Part shown: positions 18,878-28,028 of the stretch, piece after piece
Layout of the letters: each line of letters begins with the position of its first letter
Position numbering within the stretch: the first letter of the stretch is position 1
Origin: Leptospira soteropolitanensis
Lineage (GTDB): Bacteria; Spirochaetota; Leptospiria; Leptospirales; Leptospiraceae
Direction: 5' to 3'
NCBI RefSeq assembly: GCF_026151655.1
Contig: NZ_JAMQPN010000003.1
Coordinates: 1 to 64,000 of the forward strand
Length of the DNA stretch: 64,000 nucleotides
The notes under the pieces: generated by a model
The model's input: only the letters and a program-made list of their open reading frames with translations
What the model was told of the DNA's origin: nothing
Database searches by the model: none
Made by a program: the position numbers and the translations under genes

Positions 18878-20281
18878 ATGACAAAACCAACACGTAGAGA
18901 ACACGACCTTTTGGGAGAGCGCGAACTTCCCGCAGATGTATATTGGGGAATCCATACCTTGCGAGCTTTGGAAAATTATCCCATTACCGGAAAAACCATT
19001 GGTACCTACCCTGACCTGGTTCGTGCCCTCGCATATATCAAAAAAGCCTCAGCAAAAGCAAACCACGAGCTGGGACAACTCACCAAAGAAACCACCCAAA
19101 TGATCACAAGTGCCTGCGACAGAATCCTAAACGGGGAATTCCATTCGGAGTTTGTTGTCGATGTCATCCAAGGAGGAGCCGGAACTTCCACGAATATGAA
19201 TGCCAATGAAGTGATCACAAACATTGCGCTCGAGATGGCTGGGTATTCCAAGGGAGACTACTCCCACTTACATCCCTTGAATGAAGTCAATATGTCCCAA
19301 AGTACAAACGATGTTTACCCCACTTCGATCAAAGTAGCTGCAGTATTTGCCATGAAAGGTTTACTAAAAGCTATGGAAGAACTCCAATTGGCTTTCCGTA
19401 GAAAATCAGAAGAATTCAAAGATATACTAAAGATAGGGAGAACTCAATTACAAGATGCAGTTCCTATGACTCTTGGGCAAGAGTTTTCCACTTACGATGT
19501 TATGTTAGGTGAAGATATTAGCCGATTGAAAGAAGCCACATCCCTTATTGGTGAAATCAATTTAGGTGCTACGGCGATTGGAACGGGGATCAACACCGAC
19601 ATTCGATATTCAAAAATTGTTACCGATATTTTATCAAATGAAACTGGCCTGAGTTTGATCGCAGCACCAAACCTAATTGAAGCCACACAGGACACGGGTG
19701 CTTTTGTTCAATTGTCTGGTGTACTCAAACGCATTGCGACTAAGTTATCTAAAATATGTAATGACCTGCGTTTACTTTCCAGCGGCCCCCAAGGCGGGTT
19801 TAACGAAATTAATTTGCCAGCAAAGGCAGCAGGCTCTTCTATAATGCCAGGCAAAGTAAACCCTGTCATTCCAGAAGTGGTCAATCAAATTGCTTATGAA
19901 GTGATTGGGAATGATATCACCATAACGATGGCAGCAGAAGCCGGACAACTCCAATTAAATGCTTTTGAACCAATTATTGCCCATAGCCTTTTTAAAAGTA
20001 TTGAACACCTAACCGCTGGTTGTAAAACTTTAGAAATCAATTGTATCAATGGGATCACAGCAAACCGTGAATTATTAGAAAGAAGAGCAAAAACTTCTGC
20101 AGGTCTTGCTACCGCCCTCAATCCATATATCGGATATGAAAATGCAACTCTTGTTGCAAAGAAGGCACTGTCAGAGAACCGCTCAGTAGAATCGATTGTT
20201 TTGGAACTTGGTTTATTAGAAGAAACTAAATTAAAAGAAATCCTGAGACCTGAGATTCTCACATCACCGCACACACTTTGA
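18878..20281 (+). CDS. aspA: Aspartate ammonia-lyase
   Basis: The 467-residue enzyme of the aspartase/fumarase superfamily probably converts aspartate to fumarate and ammonia. The N-terminus REHDLLGERELPADVYWGIHTLRALENYPI fits aspartase rather than fumarase, since TLRA is typical of AspA. The superfamily signature GSSIMPGKVNPVIPE lies at about residue 319, with TSTNMNANEV and SQSTNDVYPTS earlier. Length is normal. Together with gltBD it gives the window two ammonia/amino-acid steps. Class II fumarase is a less likely alternative. Confidence 0.9.
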   Translation: MTKPTRREHDLLGERELPADVYWGIHTLRALENYPITGKTIGTYPDLVRALAYIKKASAKANHELGQLTKETTQMITSACDRILNGEFHSEFVVDVIQGGAGTSTNMNANEVITNIALEMAGYSKGDYSHLHPLNEVNMSQSTNDVYPTSIKVAAVFAMKGLLKAMEELQLAFRRKSEEFKDILKIGRTQLQDAVPMTLGQEFSTYDVMLGEDISRLKEATSLIGEINLGATAIGTGINTDIRYSKIVTDILSNETGLSLIAAPNLIEATQDTGAFVQLSGVLKRIATKLSKICNDLRLLSSGPQGGFNEINLPAKAAGSSIMPGKVNPVIPEVVNQIAYEVIGNDITITMAAEAGQLQLNAFEPIIAHSLFKSIEHLTAGCKTLEINCINGITANRELLERRAKTSAGLATALNPYIGYENATLVAKKALSENRSVESIVLELGLLEETKLKEILRPEILTSPHTL

Positions 20282-20346
20282 AAGATGTTTATTTCTTGCT
20301 TTCTTTTAATTTTTTATAAAAATTCGCTCGGATCTCTCTGTTATTT

Positions 20347-20730
20347 ATGAAACATTTAAGTATGGTGTACCTAGTTGAAGATGATGTGATTACCACTTTT
20401 CTCATCAAAACTTTGATGGAAAAGTTCTCCTTTACGGATGAAATCCAAGGCTTCCAAAACGGGGAAGAAGCACTAAATGCCCTCCTTAGTGGTTCCCATG
20501 ACCCAGACATGTTGTTTTTAGATTTGAATATGCCTGTCATGGATGGTTGGGAATTTTTAAAAGCAATTAGCAAACATCCCAAATACGAAAAACTGCCGAT
20601 CTATATCTTAACCTCCTCTATCGACCCCACCGACAAGGCTCGTTCTGCCGAATTTCCGAATGTCAAAGGGTATCTGGTCAAACCACTTTCCCTCAAAGAT
20701 TTGCAGTCCATTAAGCCATCCTTGGGCTAA
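20347..20730 (+). CDS. Single-domain response regulator (CheY-like)
   Basis: The 127-residue protein is a receiver domain only. The acidic pocket is E11-D12-D13, the phosphorylation site is D59 (FLDLNMPVMDGW), with T89/S90 and K112 (YLVKP) at the expected positions. No output domain follows. A second in-frame ATG at 20362 gives the more usual start MVYLVEDD. No kinase gene is adjacent. Such lone receivers act in phosphorelays or on the flagellar motor. Confidence 0.9.
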   Translation: MKHLSMVYLVEDDVITTFLIKTLMEKFSFTDEIQGFQNGEEALNALLSGSHDPDMLFLDLNMPVMDGWEFLKAISKHPKYEKLPIYILTSSIDPTDKARSAEFPNVKGYLVKPLSLKDLQSIKPSLG

Positions 20731-20782
20731 TGAGACATATTTTTTTCCTTTAGTTTTTACAAACTCTGACGATCCTTATGGT

Positions 20783-21418
20783 GTGAGACTTTCTGATATT
20801 CCTTCTGTATCTTCTGTTTTGAACCGAATGGAATCTCTTTCCAAACTTTCAGAAAACCCGAAATCACTCGTTTCCTTTCCCGAAGTTTTAGAAAGAGAGT
20901 GGAACCTTTCGAAACCGCAAGAAAATCTCCAAACAAAAACACTGGGTGGGAAATCCGAAGGAATTTCTCTCCCCTTCCCCGAAGAACTTGGATCCAAATC
21001 CACCAGCTCTCTCCAGGCGGAAACCAAAACCAAAACAAACGATATCTTAGGAACGATCGAATCCATTGCCAAATCCCAAGGGATGGACCCTAACTTAGTG
21101 AAGGCGATGGTTAAAGCAGAATCTGGGTTCAAACCCAAAGCAGTTTCTCCAAAAGGTGCGATGGGGCTTATGCAACTGATGCCAGAAACCGCAGAGTCAC
21201 TCGGAGTAAATGATCCCTTCGATCCAGAAGACAATATTGGCGGTGGAGTGAAATTCTTAAAAGGTCTTATGAAGGAATTCAAAGATCCAGAAAAGGCAAT
21301 CGCTGCCTATAATGCGGGGCCTGGGGCTGTCAAACGTTACAAAGGGATTCCTCCTTACGAAGAAACACAGAAATACGTAAACAAAGTTAAACGATACTAT
21401 AAAGACTTTAGCTCGTAA
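20783..21418 (+). CDS. Lytic transglycosylase (SLT domain)
   Basis: The C-terminal 120 residues form a lysozyme-like transglycosylase domain: AKSQGMDPNLVKAMVKAESGFKPKAVSPKGAMGLMQLMPETAESLGV, where the Glu of AESGF is catalytic, and AIAAYNAGPGAVKRYKGIPPYEET. It cleaves peptidoglycan. The start is uncertain. The GTG at 20783 (VRLSDIPSVSSVLNRMESL) is chosen; the frame is open further back, but only through the response-regulator gene. No signal peptide is visible, so export may be unusual or flagellum-linked. Confidence 0.82.
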   Translation: MRLSDIPSVSSVLNRMESLSKLSENPKSLVSFPEVLEREWNLSKPQENLQTKTLGGKSEGISLPFPEELGSKSTSSLQAETKTKTNDILGTIESIAKSQGMDPNLVKAMVKAESGFKPKAVSPKGAMGLMQLMPETAESLGVNDPFDPEDNIGGGVKFLKGLMKEFKDPEKAIAAYNAGPGAVKRYKGIPPYEETQKYVNKVKRYYKDFSS

Positions 21419-21424
21419 GTGCTG

Positions 21425-22756
21425 CTAATAGAAAGTTAGATACCCGAACTTCTTTTGCAGACCAGCGGTATACAAATCAAACGGGCTTTTTGCGGGAGTA
21501 GACAACCAAGCTTCGTCGACTTTTTTCGTTATAAAGTTCAAACTCTTTTCATTTTTAATTTTTTCTGAAGTAACCCTTTGGATTAGAACATCATGTTCGC
21601 TAATGGGAACAATCGCAAATGATCTTTGGTTTCGTCGGAAGAGTCCCGATTTCTGAACCAATTGTATGTCTTGGTTCCAAATTCCTTCTACATACAAAAA
21701 GGATTTATCAGAAACAGTTTCCTCACGCATGTATTTGGTTTTGGTACCCGTCTGGAAATAAAAGGCAAAAGAAAATTCTTTTGGCAAGTATATTGGATCT
21801 GATTTTAGAATGAGTGCTTGTCCAAAGGCCTTAGTTAGATTTTTAGATTGAATTTCCCAAGGTTCTTTGTCAGAGGCATTTAGATTTTTAAATATAAAAT
21901 AAATAGAAACCGCAATGGATACAACAATCACAACCGATGCCGTGATGGTGTTTAATTCTTTTTCTGTATTTAATAATACATGTCCAATTCCAAGGACAAC
22001 AAGTGGTAAAAGGATGAGGAGTGCAGATGTGTACCAAGTTTTGAATAAAAAGCCAATGGAGTTTGGTCCAAAAAAGTCTGTATACGAAAAGTAAATCAGA
22101 GAAAGAACAAAAAATCCGAGGTACCCAAGCAAAAACAAAAAAGGCAGATTTTTCTTTTTATAAAACACAGAAGTTTTTTGGGCGGCCTTTCTTGAACCAC
22201 GGATCCCGGTAAGGATCACAAAAAAAGTAAACCCCAAATAAAACATAATGAAACTAGAAAAGAAAGCAAGGATCGTAAAGGTTGGAAAGATAAGAAGATC
22301 CGTCATCTTTTCCAATCGGAATGTCAAAAAAACTAAAAGTAAAAATACAAGACATAGCGTCTCCGTAAAATACGAAGTGGGAAATCCATAAGAAAATGGT
22401 AAAAAGGCCGCCAGATATACCAAAAGATAGTGGTTTCGTTTCCACTCTTCAGAACGAAGCAGTAACATAAACAAATGGAGGAATAAACTATAAAAAAGAC
22501 CAGCTAACACAAGAAAGGAAGGAATATAATTCATCCCAAAGAGTTTTTTCCATGCCACAACAAACCATATTGCCAGTGGTTCTCTGGAAGAAATAAGTCC
22601 CCCCTCTTCCGTGAAAGCCTTAATATTGGCCAAAATCTCCCACTCAGTTTCAGTGGTAGGAAAAGGTCTAAAATAGGAGAACAAAGCAAAGCCAAAACTT
22701 AAGAATAAGATGCTAAAAAAGAAAGGTAGAGGTGAAAAAGGTTTTGGGTCTCGCAT
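21425..22756 (-). CDS. Polytopic membrane protein, GT-C glycosyltransferase-like
   Basis: The 443-residue protein has about 9-10 membrane helices and a C-terminal periplasmic part of roughly 130 residues. The first loop (RPFPTTETEWEILANIKAFTEEGGLISSREPLAIWFVVAWKKLFG) has an acidic pattern like the first loop of lipid-linked-sugar glycosyltransferases of the GT-C fold. This is only a topological resemblance and no conserved catalytic motif is certain. It lies convergent to the transglycosylase gene with a 6-base gap. Confidence 0.6.
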   Translation of the reverse strand: MRDPKPFSPLPFFFSILFLSFGFALFSYFRPFPTTETEWEILANIKAFTEEGGLISSREPLAIWFVVAWKKLFGMNYIPSFLVLAGLFYSLFLHLFMLLLRSEEWKRNHYLLVYLAAFLPFSYGFPTSYFTETLCLVFLLLVFLTFRLEKMTDLLIFPTFTILAFFSSFIMFYLGFTFFVILTGIRGSRKAAQKTSVFYKKKNLPFLFLLGYLGFFVLSLIYFSYTDFFGPNSIGFLFKTWYTSALLILLPLVVLGIGHVLLNTEKELNTITASVVIVVSIAVSIYFIFKNLNASDKEPWEIQSKNLTKAFGQALILKSDPIYLPKEFSFAFYFQTGTKTKYMREETVSDKSFLYVEGIWNQDIQLVQKSGLFRRNQRSFAIVPISEHDVLIQRVTSEKIKNEKSLNFITKKVDEAWLSTPAKSPFDLYTAGLQKKFGYLTFY

Positions 22757-22857
22757 CTTGGAAAAGGCTCAATTTGCCTAGTCCTGTATAAATTTTTAGG
22801 TGAAAATATTCCAGAAGATTTTCAATTATACATAGAATTTATAAAACGAGGCAAAGA

Positions 22858-24876
22858 ATGTCCGCCGAAAAAAAAGATTACCTTCTCGTGGACGAGAATG
22901 GACAGGGAAAACCTGACAAACCGTGGATTTTTAGGACTTATGCAGGTCATACCAATGCAAAAGCCTCCAATGAGTTGTACAGAAAGAACCTTTCTAAAGG
23001 CCAAACTGGCCTTTCCATTGCATTTGATCTCCCTACTCAATGTGGCTATAGTTCCGATCACGAGGTATCACGTCCCGAAATCGGTAAGGTCGGTGTTCCC
23101 ATCAATTCACTTGAAGATTTTCGCATTTTATTCGACCAAATCCCGATCGAAGAAATGAACACTTCCATGACCATCAATGGAACTTCCATGTGGTTACTTT
23201 CGCTATATGTTGCTCTAGCAGAAGAACGTGGTGTTCCTCTCGAAAAATTAAACGGAACCACTCAAAACGATTTGATTAAAGAATATTTGGCGCGGGGGAC
23301 TTATATTTATCCTCCGAAAGAGTCCATGAAAATCATCGTGGATATGTATGAGTATTGTTTGCACAATATCCCAAAATGGAATCCATCTAACATTTGTTCT
23401 TATCACTTACAAGAAGCAGGGGCCACTCCTGTGCAAGAACTATCGTTTGCATTAGCTACGGCCATTGCTGTGTTAGATGCCATCAAAGAAAGAAATTGTT
23501 TTACGGCCGATGAATTTGAACAATGTGTGGGTCGGATTTCCTTCTTTGTAAACGCTGGAATCCGTTTTGTGGAAGAGATGTGCAAAATGCGCGCCTTCAC
23601 TGAAATGTGGGAAGAAATTACTAAAGAACGTTATGGCGTAAAAACTGCCAAATACCGAGTGTTCCGATATGGAGTACAGGTAAACTCTCTTGGACTGACC
23701 GAAGAACAACCAGAAAACAATGCATGGAGGATTCTCATTGAATCCCTTGGTGTGACACTTTCTAGAAATGCCAGATGTCGGGCCCTCCAACTCCCTGCTT
23801 GGAACGAAGCGTTATCATTACCAAGACCTTGGGACCAACAATGGTCACTCCGATTACAACAAGTCCTCGCTTATGAAACTGACCTTCTAGAATACCCGGA
23901 TATTTTCGAAGGCTCTAAGGTGATTGAATCTAAAGTTAAAGCTCTCAAAGAAGAAGCTAAACTTGAAATTCAAAAAATCATCGATATGGGCGGGGCACTT
24001 GTTGCTATTGAAAATGGTTATATGAAGTCTCAACTTGTGAAATCACAAACGGAAAGACTTTCCAAAATCAATTCTAATGAACTAGTGATAGTTGGTAAAA
24101 ACAAATGGACTGACGGAATCAAATCTCCGCTTATGACTGACTCCGATGGTGGTATTTTTAAAGTAGACCCAAAATCCGCAGAACAAACATTAAATGTTCT
24201 GGCAGATGCAAAGTCTCGTAGAAATGCAGAAGCTGCCAAAAAATCAATTGAGGACTTAAAAAAAGCAGCAAAAGAAGGGAAAAATCTAATGCCTTTCTCC
24301 ATTGCTTGCGCAAAAGCACTCGTCACTACAGGTGAATGGGCAGATGCACTTCGCGAAGTTTACGGAGAATACAACCCACCAACAGGTGTGGATGGACAAA
24401 AACTCTTTTTGTCTGATGATAAAGTTTCTACCGTTCGCGGAAAAGTAGAAGCCTTTACAAAGGCCAATGGACATAGACCAAAAATAGTTGTAGGAAAACC
24501 AGGACTCGATGGTCACTCCAATGGAGCTGAAATGATTGCCGTTTCTGCAAAACACAGCGGTTTTGATGTGATTTATTCAGGGATTCGGCTCTCTCCAGAA
24601 GAAATTGTACAATCTGCAGTGGAAGAAAATGCCAACGTAATTGGACTTTCTATCCTATCTGGTTCTCACAAAGAAATCGTAAAGCAACTGTTTGACGAGC
24701 TAGCACACTACAAGGCAAAAATCCCTGTTGTGATTGGAGGGATCATTCCTGAATCCGATTTTGAAGAACTGAAAAAAATGGGAATTCGAGAAATCTTCAC
24801 TCCAAAAGATTACGATCTCATGTCGATTATGGAAAAGATCATCGACATTGTCTCTGTAGAACCAGCTCTCGTTTAA
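22858..24876 (+). CDS. B12-dependent acyl-CoA mutase, MeaA/ethylmalonyl-CoA mutase type
   Basis: The 672-residue single-chain mutase has an N-terminal TIM-barrel and a C-terminal B12 domain. The opening KPWIFRTYAGHTNAKASNELYRKN and GQTGLSIAFDLPTQCGYSSDH match the MeaA/ethylmalonyl-CoA mutase branch better than ordinary methylmalonyl-CoA mutase. In the B12 domain the base-off motif is D551-G-H553-S-N-G556, then SGIRLSPEEIVQSAV, LSILSGSH and VVIGGIIP. It rearranges the carbon skeleton of a branched acyl-CoA (ethylmalonyl- or methylmalonyl-CoA). A GTPase partner gene follows. No crotonyl-CoA carboxylase/reductase lies nearby, so the substrate is open. Confidence 0.85.
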   Translation: MSAEKKDYLLVDENGQGKPDKPWIFRTYAGHTNAKASNELYRKNLSKGQTGLSIAFDLPTQCGYSSDHEVSRPEIGKVGVPINSLEDFRILFDQIPIEEMNTSMTINGTSMWLLSLYVALAEERGVPLEKLNGTTQNDLIKEYLARGTYIYPPKESMKIIVDMYEYCLHNIPKWNPSNICSYHLQEAGATPVQELSFALATAIAVLDAIKERNCFTADEFEQCVGRISFFVNAGIRFVEEMCKMRAFTEMWEEITKERYGVKTAKYRVFRYGVQVNSLGLTEEQPENNAWRILIESLGVTLSRNARCRALQLPAWNEALSLPRPWDQQWSLRLQQVLAYETDLLEYPDIFEGSKVIESKVKALKEEAKLEIQKIIDMGGALVAIENGYMKSQLVKSQTERLSKINSNELVIVGKNKWTDGIKSPLMTDSDGGIFKVDPKSAEQTLNVLADAKSRRNAEAAKKSIEDLKKAAKEGKNLMPFSIACAKALVTTGEWADALREVYGEYNPPTGVDGQKLFLSDDKVSTVRGKVEAFTKANGHRPKIVVGKPGLDGHSNGAEMIAVSAKHSGFDVIYSGIRLSPEEIVQSAVEENANVIGLSILSGSHKEIVKQLFDELAHYKAKIPVVIGGIIPESDFEELKKMGIREIFTPKDYDLMSIMEKIIDIVSVEPALV

Positions 24877-24906
24877 AAACAAAAAGTCGTTTCTACTTTT
24901 ATCCAT

Positions 24907-24935
24907 CCATTGTAGATTTAATAAATCTGCAATGG
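24907..24935 (+). other. Hairpin between mutase and GTPase genes
   Basis: Thirteen-base arms (CCATTGTAGATTT and AAATCTGCAATGG) pair with one G-U wobble and a three-base loop. No T-run follows, so an mRNA processing or stability element is as likely as a terminator. Confidence 0.4.
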
Positions 24936-24979
24936 AAGATCTCACTAATCTGACTTATGTTTTGTAATGGCAACATCCC

Positions 24980-25969
24980 TTGATTGATACTAAAGAATCA
25001 TTATCCCAACTGGTTTCAGAGGCACTTCACGGTGAAAAATACCCGATTGCTAAAATCATTTCAAAAATTGAAACTGAAAATAATTTAGAATTTCGCGAAT
25101 GCTTATTCCAAGAACTTTCCCTTCAAAACCCTGACACAAAAGAAGGACTTACTATCGGGATTACAGGAACACCTGGTGCCGGCAAATCTTCGTTACTCGG
25201 TGAGTTATGTAGACTTTTCCTGGATTTTGCACCAAACAAAAAAATGGCCATTGTTGCCATCGATCCTTCTTCCAATGTAAGTGGAGGTTCCATCCTCGGA
25301 GATAGAACGAGAGTCACTCTTCCAAGAAGAGACAATCGTATTTATTTTAGATCCCAACCTTCTCAATTGGAACTAGGAGGACTCAATCCCTATACTTATC
25401 ATGTCATCCGTTTCCTCAGAAAAATTTTCGACTATGTATTTATAGAAACTGTAGGTATCGGCCAAAACGAAATTTCTGTTTCACTCATTTCCGATTTATC
25501 CTTTCTTGTGATGCAACCTCTCGGTGGGGACCAAGTGCAGTTTATGAAATCGGGAATTATGGAAGTTCCAGAAGCTTTTATCATCAACAAATGTGATGAA
25601 GAGTCTTTGGCAAATTCCAGTTATTATATGTTAGAATCCACCTTAGAATTCATCAAAGATATATTACCCGATCAGTCCCTTCCTCCCATCTTCAAAACAT
25701 CGGTCACAAAACGAAAGGGAATCGAAGAACTGCTACAATACATCTTACAATACAAAAAACGAAAGGACAAAAATACGGAAACTCTGACCCAACTCACACA
25801 GTGGATTCGGAATGAATATGGAAGATGGGGAATCTCCATTTGGGAAGAGTTGGAATCATCTAAGTGGAACCAGGCGGTCAAACGAAATCCACTTGGAGGA
25901 ATCCATAAACTAAAGTATGAAGAAGAAGAACGTAAAATAGTTTCTATGATTCAAACAAAAATTAAATAA
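24980..25969 (+). CDS. MeaB/ArgK-family GTPase, mutase chaperone
   Basis: The 329-residue G3E GTPase has a P-loop (GITGTPGAGKSSLLGEL), then VAIDPSSNVSGGSILGDRTRV, ETVGIGQNE, and NKCDE in the position of the guanine-specificity NKAD motif. MeaB proteins protect and reload B12 mutases. The adjacent upstream mutase on the same strand, 103 bases away, supports this. The TTG at 24980 is the only plausible start: an in-frame stop lies 13 bases earlier. The ribosome site is weak. Confidence 0.9.
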   Translation: MIDTKESLSQLVSEALHGEKYPIAKIISKIETENNLEFRECLFQELSLQNPDTKEGLTIGITGTPGAGKSSLLGELCRLFLDFAPNKKMAIVAIDPSSNVSGGSILGDRTRVTLPRRDNRIYFRSQPSQLELGGLNPYTYHVIRFLRKIFDYVFIETVGIGQNEISVSLISDLSFLVMQPLGGDQVQFMKSGIMEVPEAFIINKCDEESLANSSYYMLESTLEFIKDILPDQSLPPIFKTSVTKRKGIEELLQYILQYKKRKDKNTETLTQLTQWIRNEYGRWGISIWEELESSKWNQAVKRNPLGGIHKLKYEEEERKIVSMIQTKIK

Positions 25970-26384
25970 GGGCTTTTAGAAAAACGTCTGGAATAGGGCA
26001 TGGTTTTCTTTCCACATAATCAAAAAACACAATAGCAGTTTTGGCCCTAGCAATTTCTTTTCCCCCATTTTTATGGGTAATCACATAAACCATTTCCAAA
26101 GATTTTTTGGACACATTGTCCACAAAAAGTTGCATCATTAAGTCATCAGGAAAAAAGGCTTCCGATTTATATACAATAGCAACATCAGATACAACAATCC
26201 CCTTCCCTTCCACATTAATTTCCGTCCATCCATGAGAATGAAAAAACCGGGCCCTGCATTCGTGAGTTAAGGTCAAAATGGCATCATGAGCAAGATGACC
26301 AGCAAAGTTTATATCAGAGATACGAACACTGAGGTCAGTAGAATAAATTTGTTTTTCTGGAATATCGATAGAAATTCGAGCCAT
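25962..26384 (-). CDS. Acyl-CoA thioesterase-like hot-dog protein
   Basis: The 140-residue protein has a 4HBT hot-dog fold. The start of the domain, VRISDINFAGHLAHDAILTLTHECRARFF, is in the position where YbgC-type enzymes have DxDxxGHVxN; here Asn/His replace the usual residues. It hydrolyses acyl-CoA or similar thioesters in the cytoplasm. It overlaps glpD by one base and ends 8 bases inside the convergent GTPase gene. It is the last gene of the minus-strand lipid operon. Confidence 0.72.
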   Translation of the reverse strand: MARISIDIPEKQIYSTDLSVRISDINFAGHLAHDAILTLTHECRARFFHSHGWTEINVEGKGIVVSDVAIVYKSEAFFPDDLMMQLFVDNVSKKSLEMVYVITHKNGGKEIARAKTAIVFFDYVERKPCPIPDVFLKALI

Positions 26385-28024
26385 TAGTCAATAAACCATT
26401 TGTATCTTTCTTCGACTAACTTCTCTTCTTCCTTCAATCTATCTGCATTCCAACCAAGAATTTTCGCAATCCTTTTGTTTAATCGATTTTTTTCCAACGG
26501 GTCAAGAATTCCAACCGTTCCGACTCCAGATCGCCGAAAATAAAAATCCGTTAGGTGGAAGATGTCTTCATGGGTTACCATATATTCTACTTCTTCGTCA
26601 TAATAGATCTCACCATTAGGAATCCGATATGTTTCTTTTCCTTCTAAGGATAAAATCTTCCAAGTAATACTACCATAGCGTTTGGCCAACGTTTCTAACT
26701 TCGCCCCTTCGGTCTTTGGAAATTTAAACTGCAATTCGTTTATTAATTCCTTGAGACTTTGGTATCTCCCTCCAAGTAGTGGCGTGAATTTTGTGGCACA
26801 AGGAGATCCTTCACCTTTTATGTAACGATCAATCGCATTTACTAAATTTTCCGCAACAGCACGACTCGTTGTATACTTTCCACCTAACGCAGAGAAAAAC
26901 CCAGAGAATCCTTCGTTTTCATAATGAAAAATTTCAGATTTCCTAGAGGCAGAATAAGTTCCTTCTGTACTTCCTGGATCTTCTACCAATGGACGAAGGC
27001 CACCGTAATAATAATCCACATCTTTTAAGGTCAATTTCGCAAATCCAAAACTATAATTCACTTCATCTAACAAATCGACAAGTTCCGATTGTTTTACCTT
27101 AAAAGCATCTGGATCGTCCTCATAAGCCGTATCAGTAGTACCAACAATCGTTTTCCCACGCCAAGGAATAACAAAAAGATGGGAACCATCTCTTTTGGAA
27201 AGCACTGCACATTCATTTCCACAAATATTACGAACCACCGCATGAATTCCTTTGGAACGAACCAGTTTTTTCTCAGCGGTGACTCCTGTCATAGATTCAA
27301 TTACATCCGCCCAAGGACCGGCCGAATTCACAACTACCTTACTAGAAACAAGTATCTTTTTGCCGGTAAGGGTATCCGTAAGACCAACCGTATAACCACC
27401 GCTATTTTGTTTTCTTAAAGTTGTAACAGCAAGATAGTTGTACGCATGAGCCCCTTTTTCTTTCGCGGATAAAATAAATTCAGTGGTATGTTTTTCTGGA
27501 TTAAGGTTCGCATAATCATAATATTGAAAACTCCCCTTTAAGGAATTTCGATCTAACCCTAAAACCTTATAAATAGTTTCCCCTAACGAATTCCATCTAT
27601 ATCTAGGAAGTTGTACATCGGGATCAATGTCCTGATTACGATCAAAAGAAAGAGCATTATACAACTCCATTCCAAAAAACAATAGAATTCTTTGAAAGAA
27701 AGATCGAATAGGAATGATAAACCCCATTGGCCGAACGGCATGAGGAGAAATTTTGGCAAGATATCTTCTTTCCGAAAGTGACTCACGCACAAGTCCAAAC
27801 TCAAGATTTTTTAAATACCTAAGCCCACCATGAATGAGTTTAGATGTTGCTTGGCTTGTGCCGGAAGCATAATCATTTTTTTCAACAAGTAAACAATTAT
27901 ATCCGCGAAGGGTAGCATCCCAAAGAACATTAGCACCAGTAATCCCACCACCAATAATAATGATGTCGTATTCCGATTTTATGTGACTGAGTCTCGAACT
28001 TTCTTTTTTTGTAATTTGTTTCAT
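26384..28024 (-). CDS. glpD: FAD-dependent glycerol-3-phosphate dehydrogenase
   Basis: The 546-residue flavoprotein oxidises glycerol-3-phosphate to dihydroxyacetone phosphate and passes electrons to the quinone pool at the inner membrane. It has the FAD fold (YDIIIIGGGITGANVLWDATLRG), then YASGTSQATSKLIHGGLRYL typical of GlpD, and a C-terminal helical domain. The ATG at 28024 is chosen because it lies 4 bases after the upstream gene's stop and just before the FAD fold; the frame is open 33 codons further. Confidence 0.92.
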   Translation of the reverse strand: MKQITKKESSRLSHIKSEYDIIIIGGGITGANVLWDATLRGYNCLLVEKNDYASGTSQATSKLIHGGLRYLKNLEFGLVRESLSERRYLAKISPHAVRPMGFIIPIRSFFQRILLFFGMELYNALSFDRNQDIDPDVQLPRYRWNSLGETIYKVLGLDRNSLKGSFQYYDYANLNPEKHTTEFILSAKEKGAHAYNYLAVTTLRKQNSGGYTVGLTDTLTGKKILVSSKVVVNSAGPWADVIESMTGVTAEKKLVRSKGIHAVVRNICGNECAVLSKRDGSHLFVIPWRGKTIVGTTDTAYEDDPDAFKVKQSELVDLLDEVNYSFGFAKLTLKDVDYYYGGLRPLVEDPGSTEGTYSASRKSEIFHYENEGFSGFFSALGGKYTTSRAVAENLVNAIDRYIKGEGSPCATKFTPLLGGRYQSLKELINELQFKFPKTEGAKLETLAKRYGSITWKILSLEGKETYRIPNGEIYYDEEVEYMVTHEDIFHLTDFYFRRSGVGTVGILDPLEKNRLNKRIAKILGWNADRLKEEEKLVEERYKWFID

Positions 28025-28028
28025 AGGT

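Noticed and set aside
20660..20782. Upstream extension of the lytic transglycosylase frame
   Set aside because: It runs through the response-regulator coding region in another frame and gives an unconserved-looking peptide; a GTG at 20783 is a better, though unproven, start.
22757..22857. Cobalamin riboswitch before the B12-dependent mutase
   Set aside because: The gap is about 100 bases and no B12-box-like sequence or matching fold is seen.
24035..24048. TTGTGAAATCACAA palindrome, repeated at 42681-42694
   Set aside because: Both copies lie inside genes in the same frame and encode the same peptide V-K-S-Q, so coincidence of codons is the simplest explanation.
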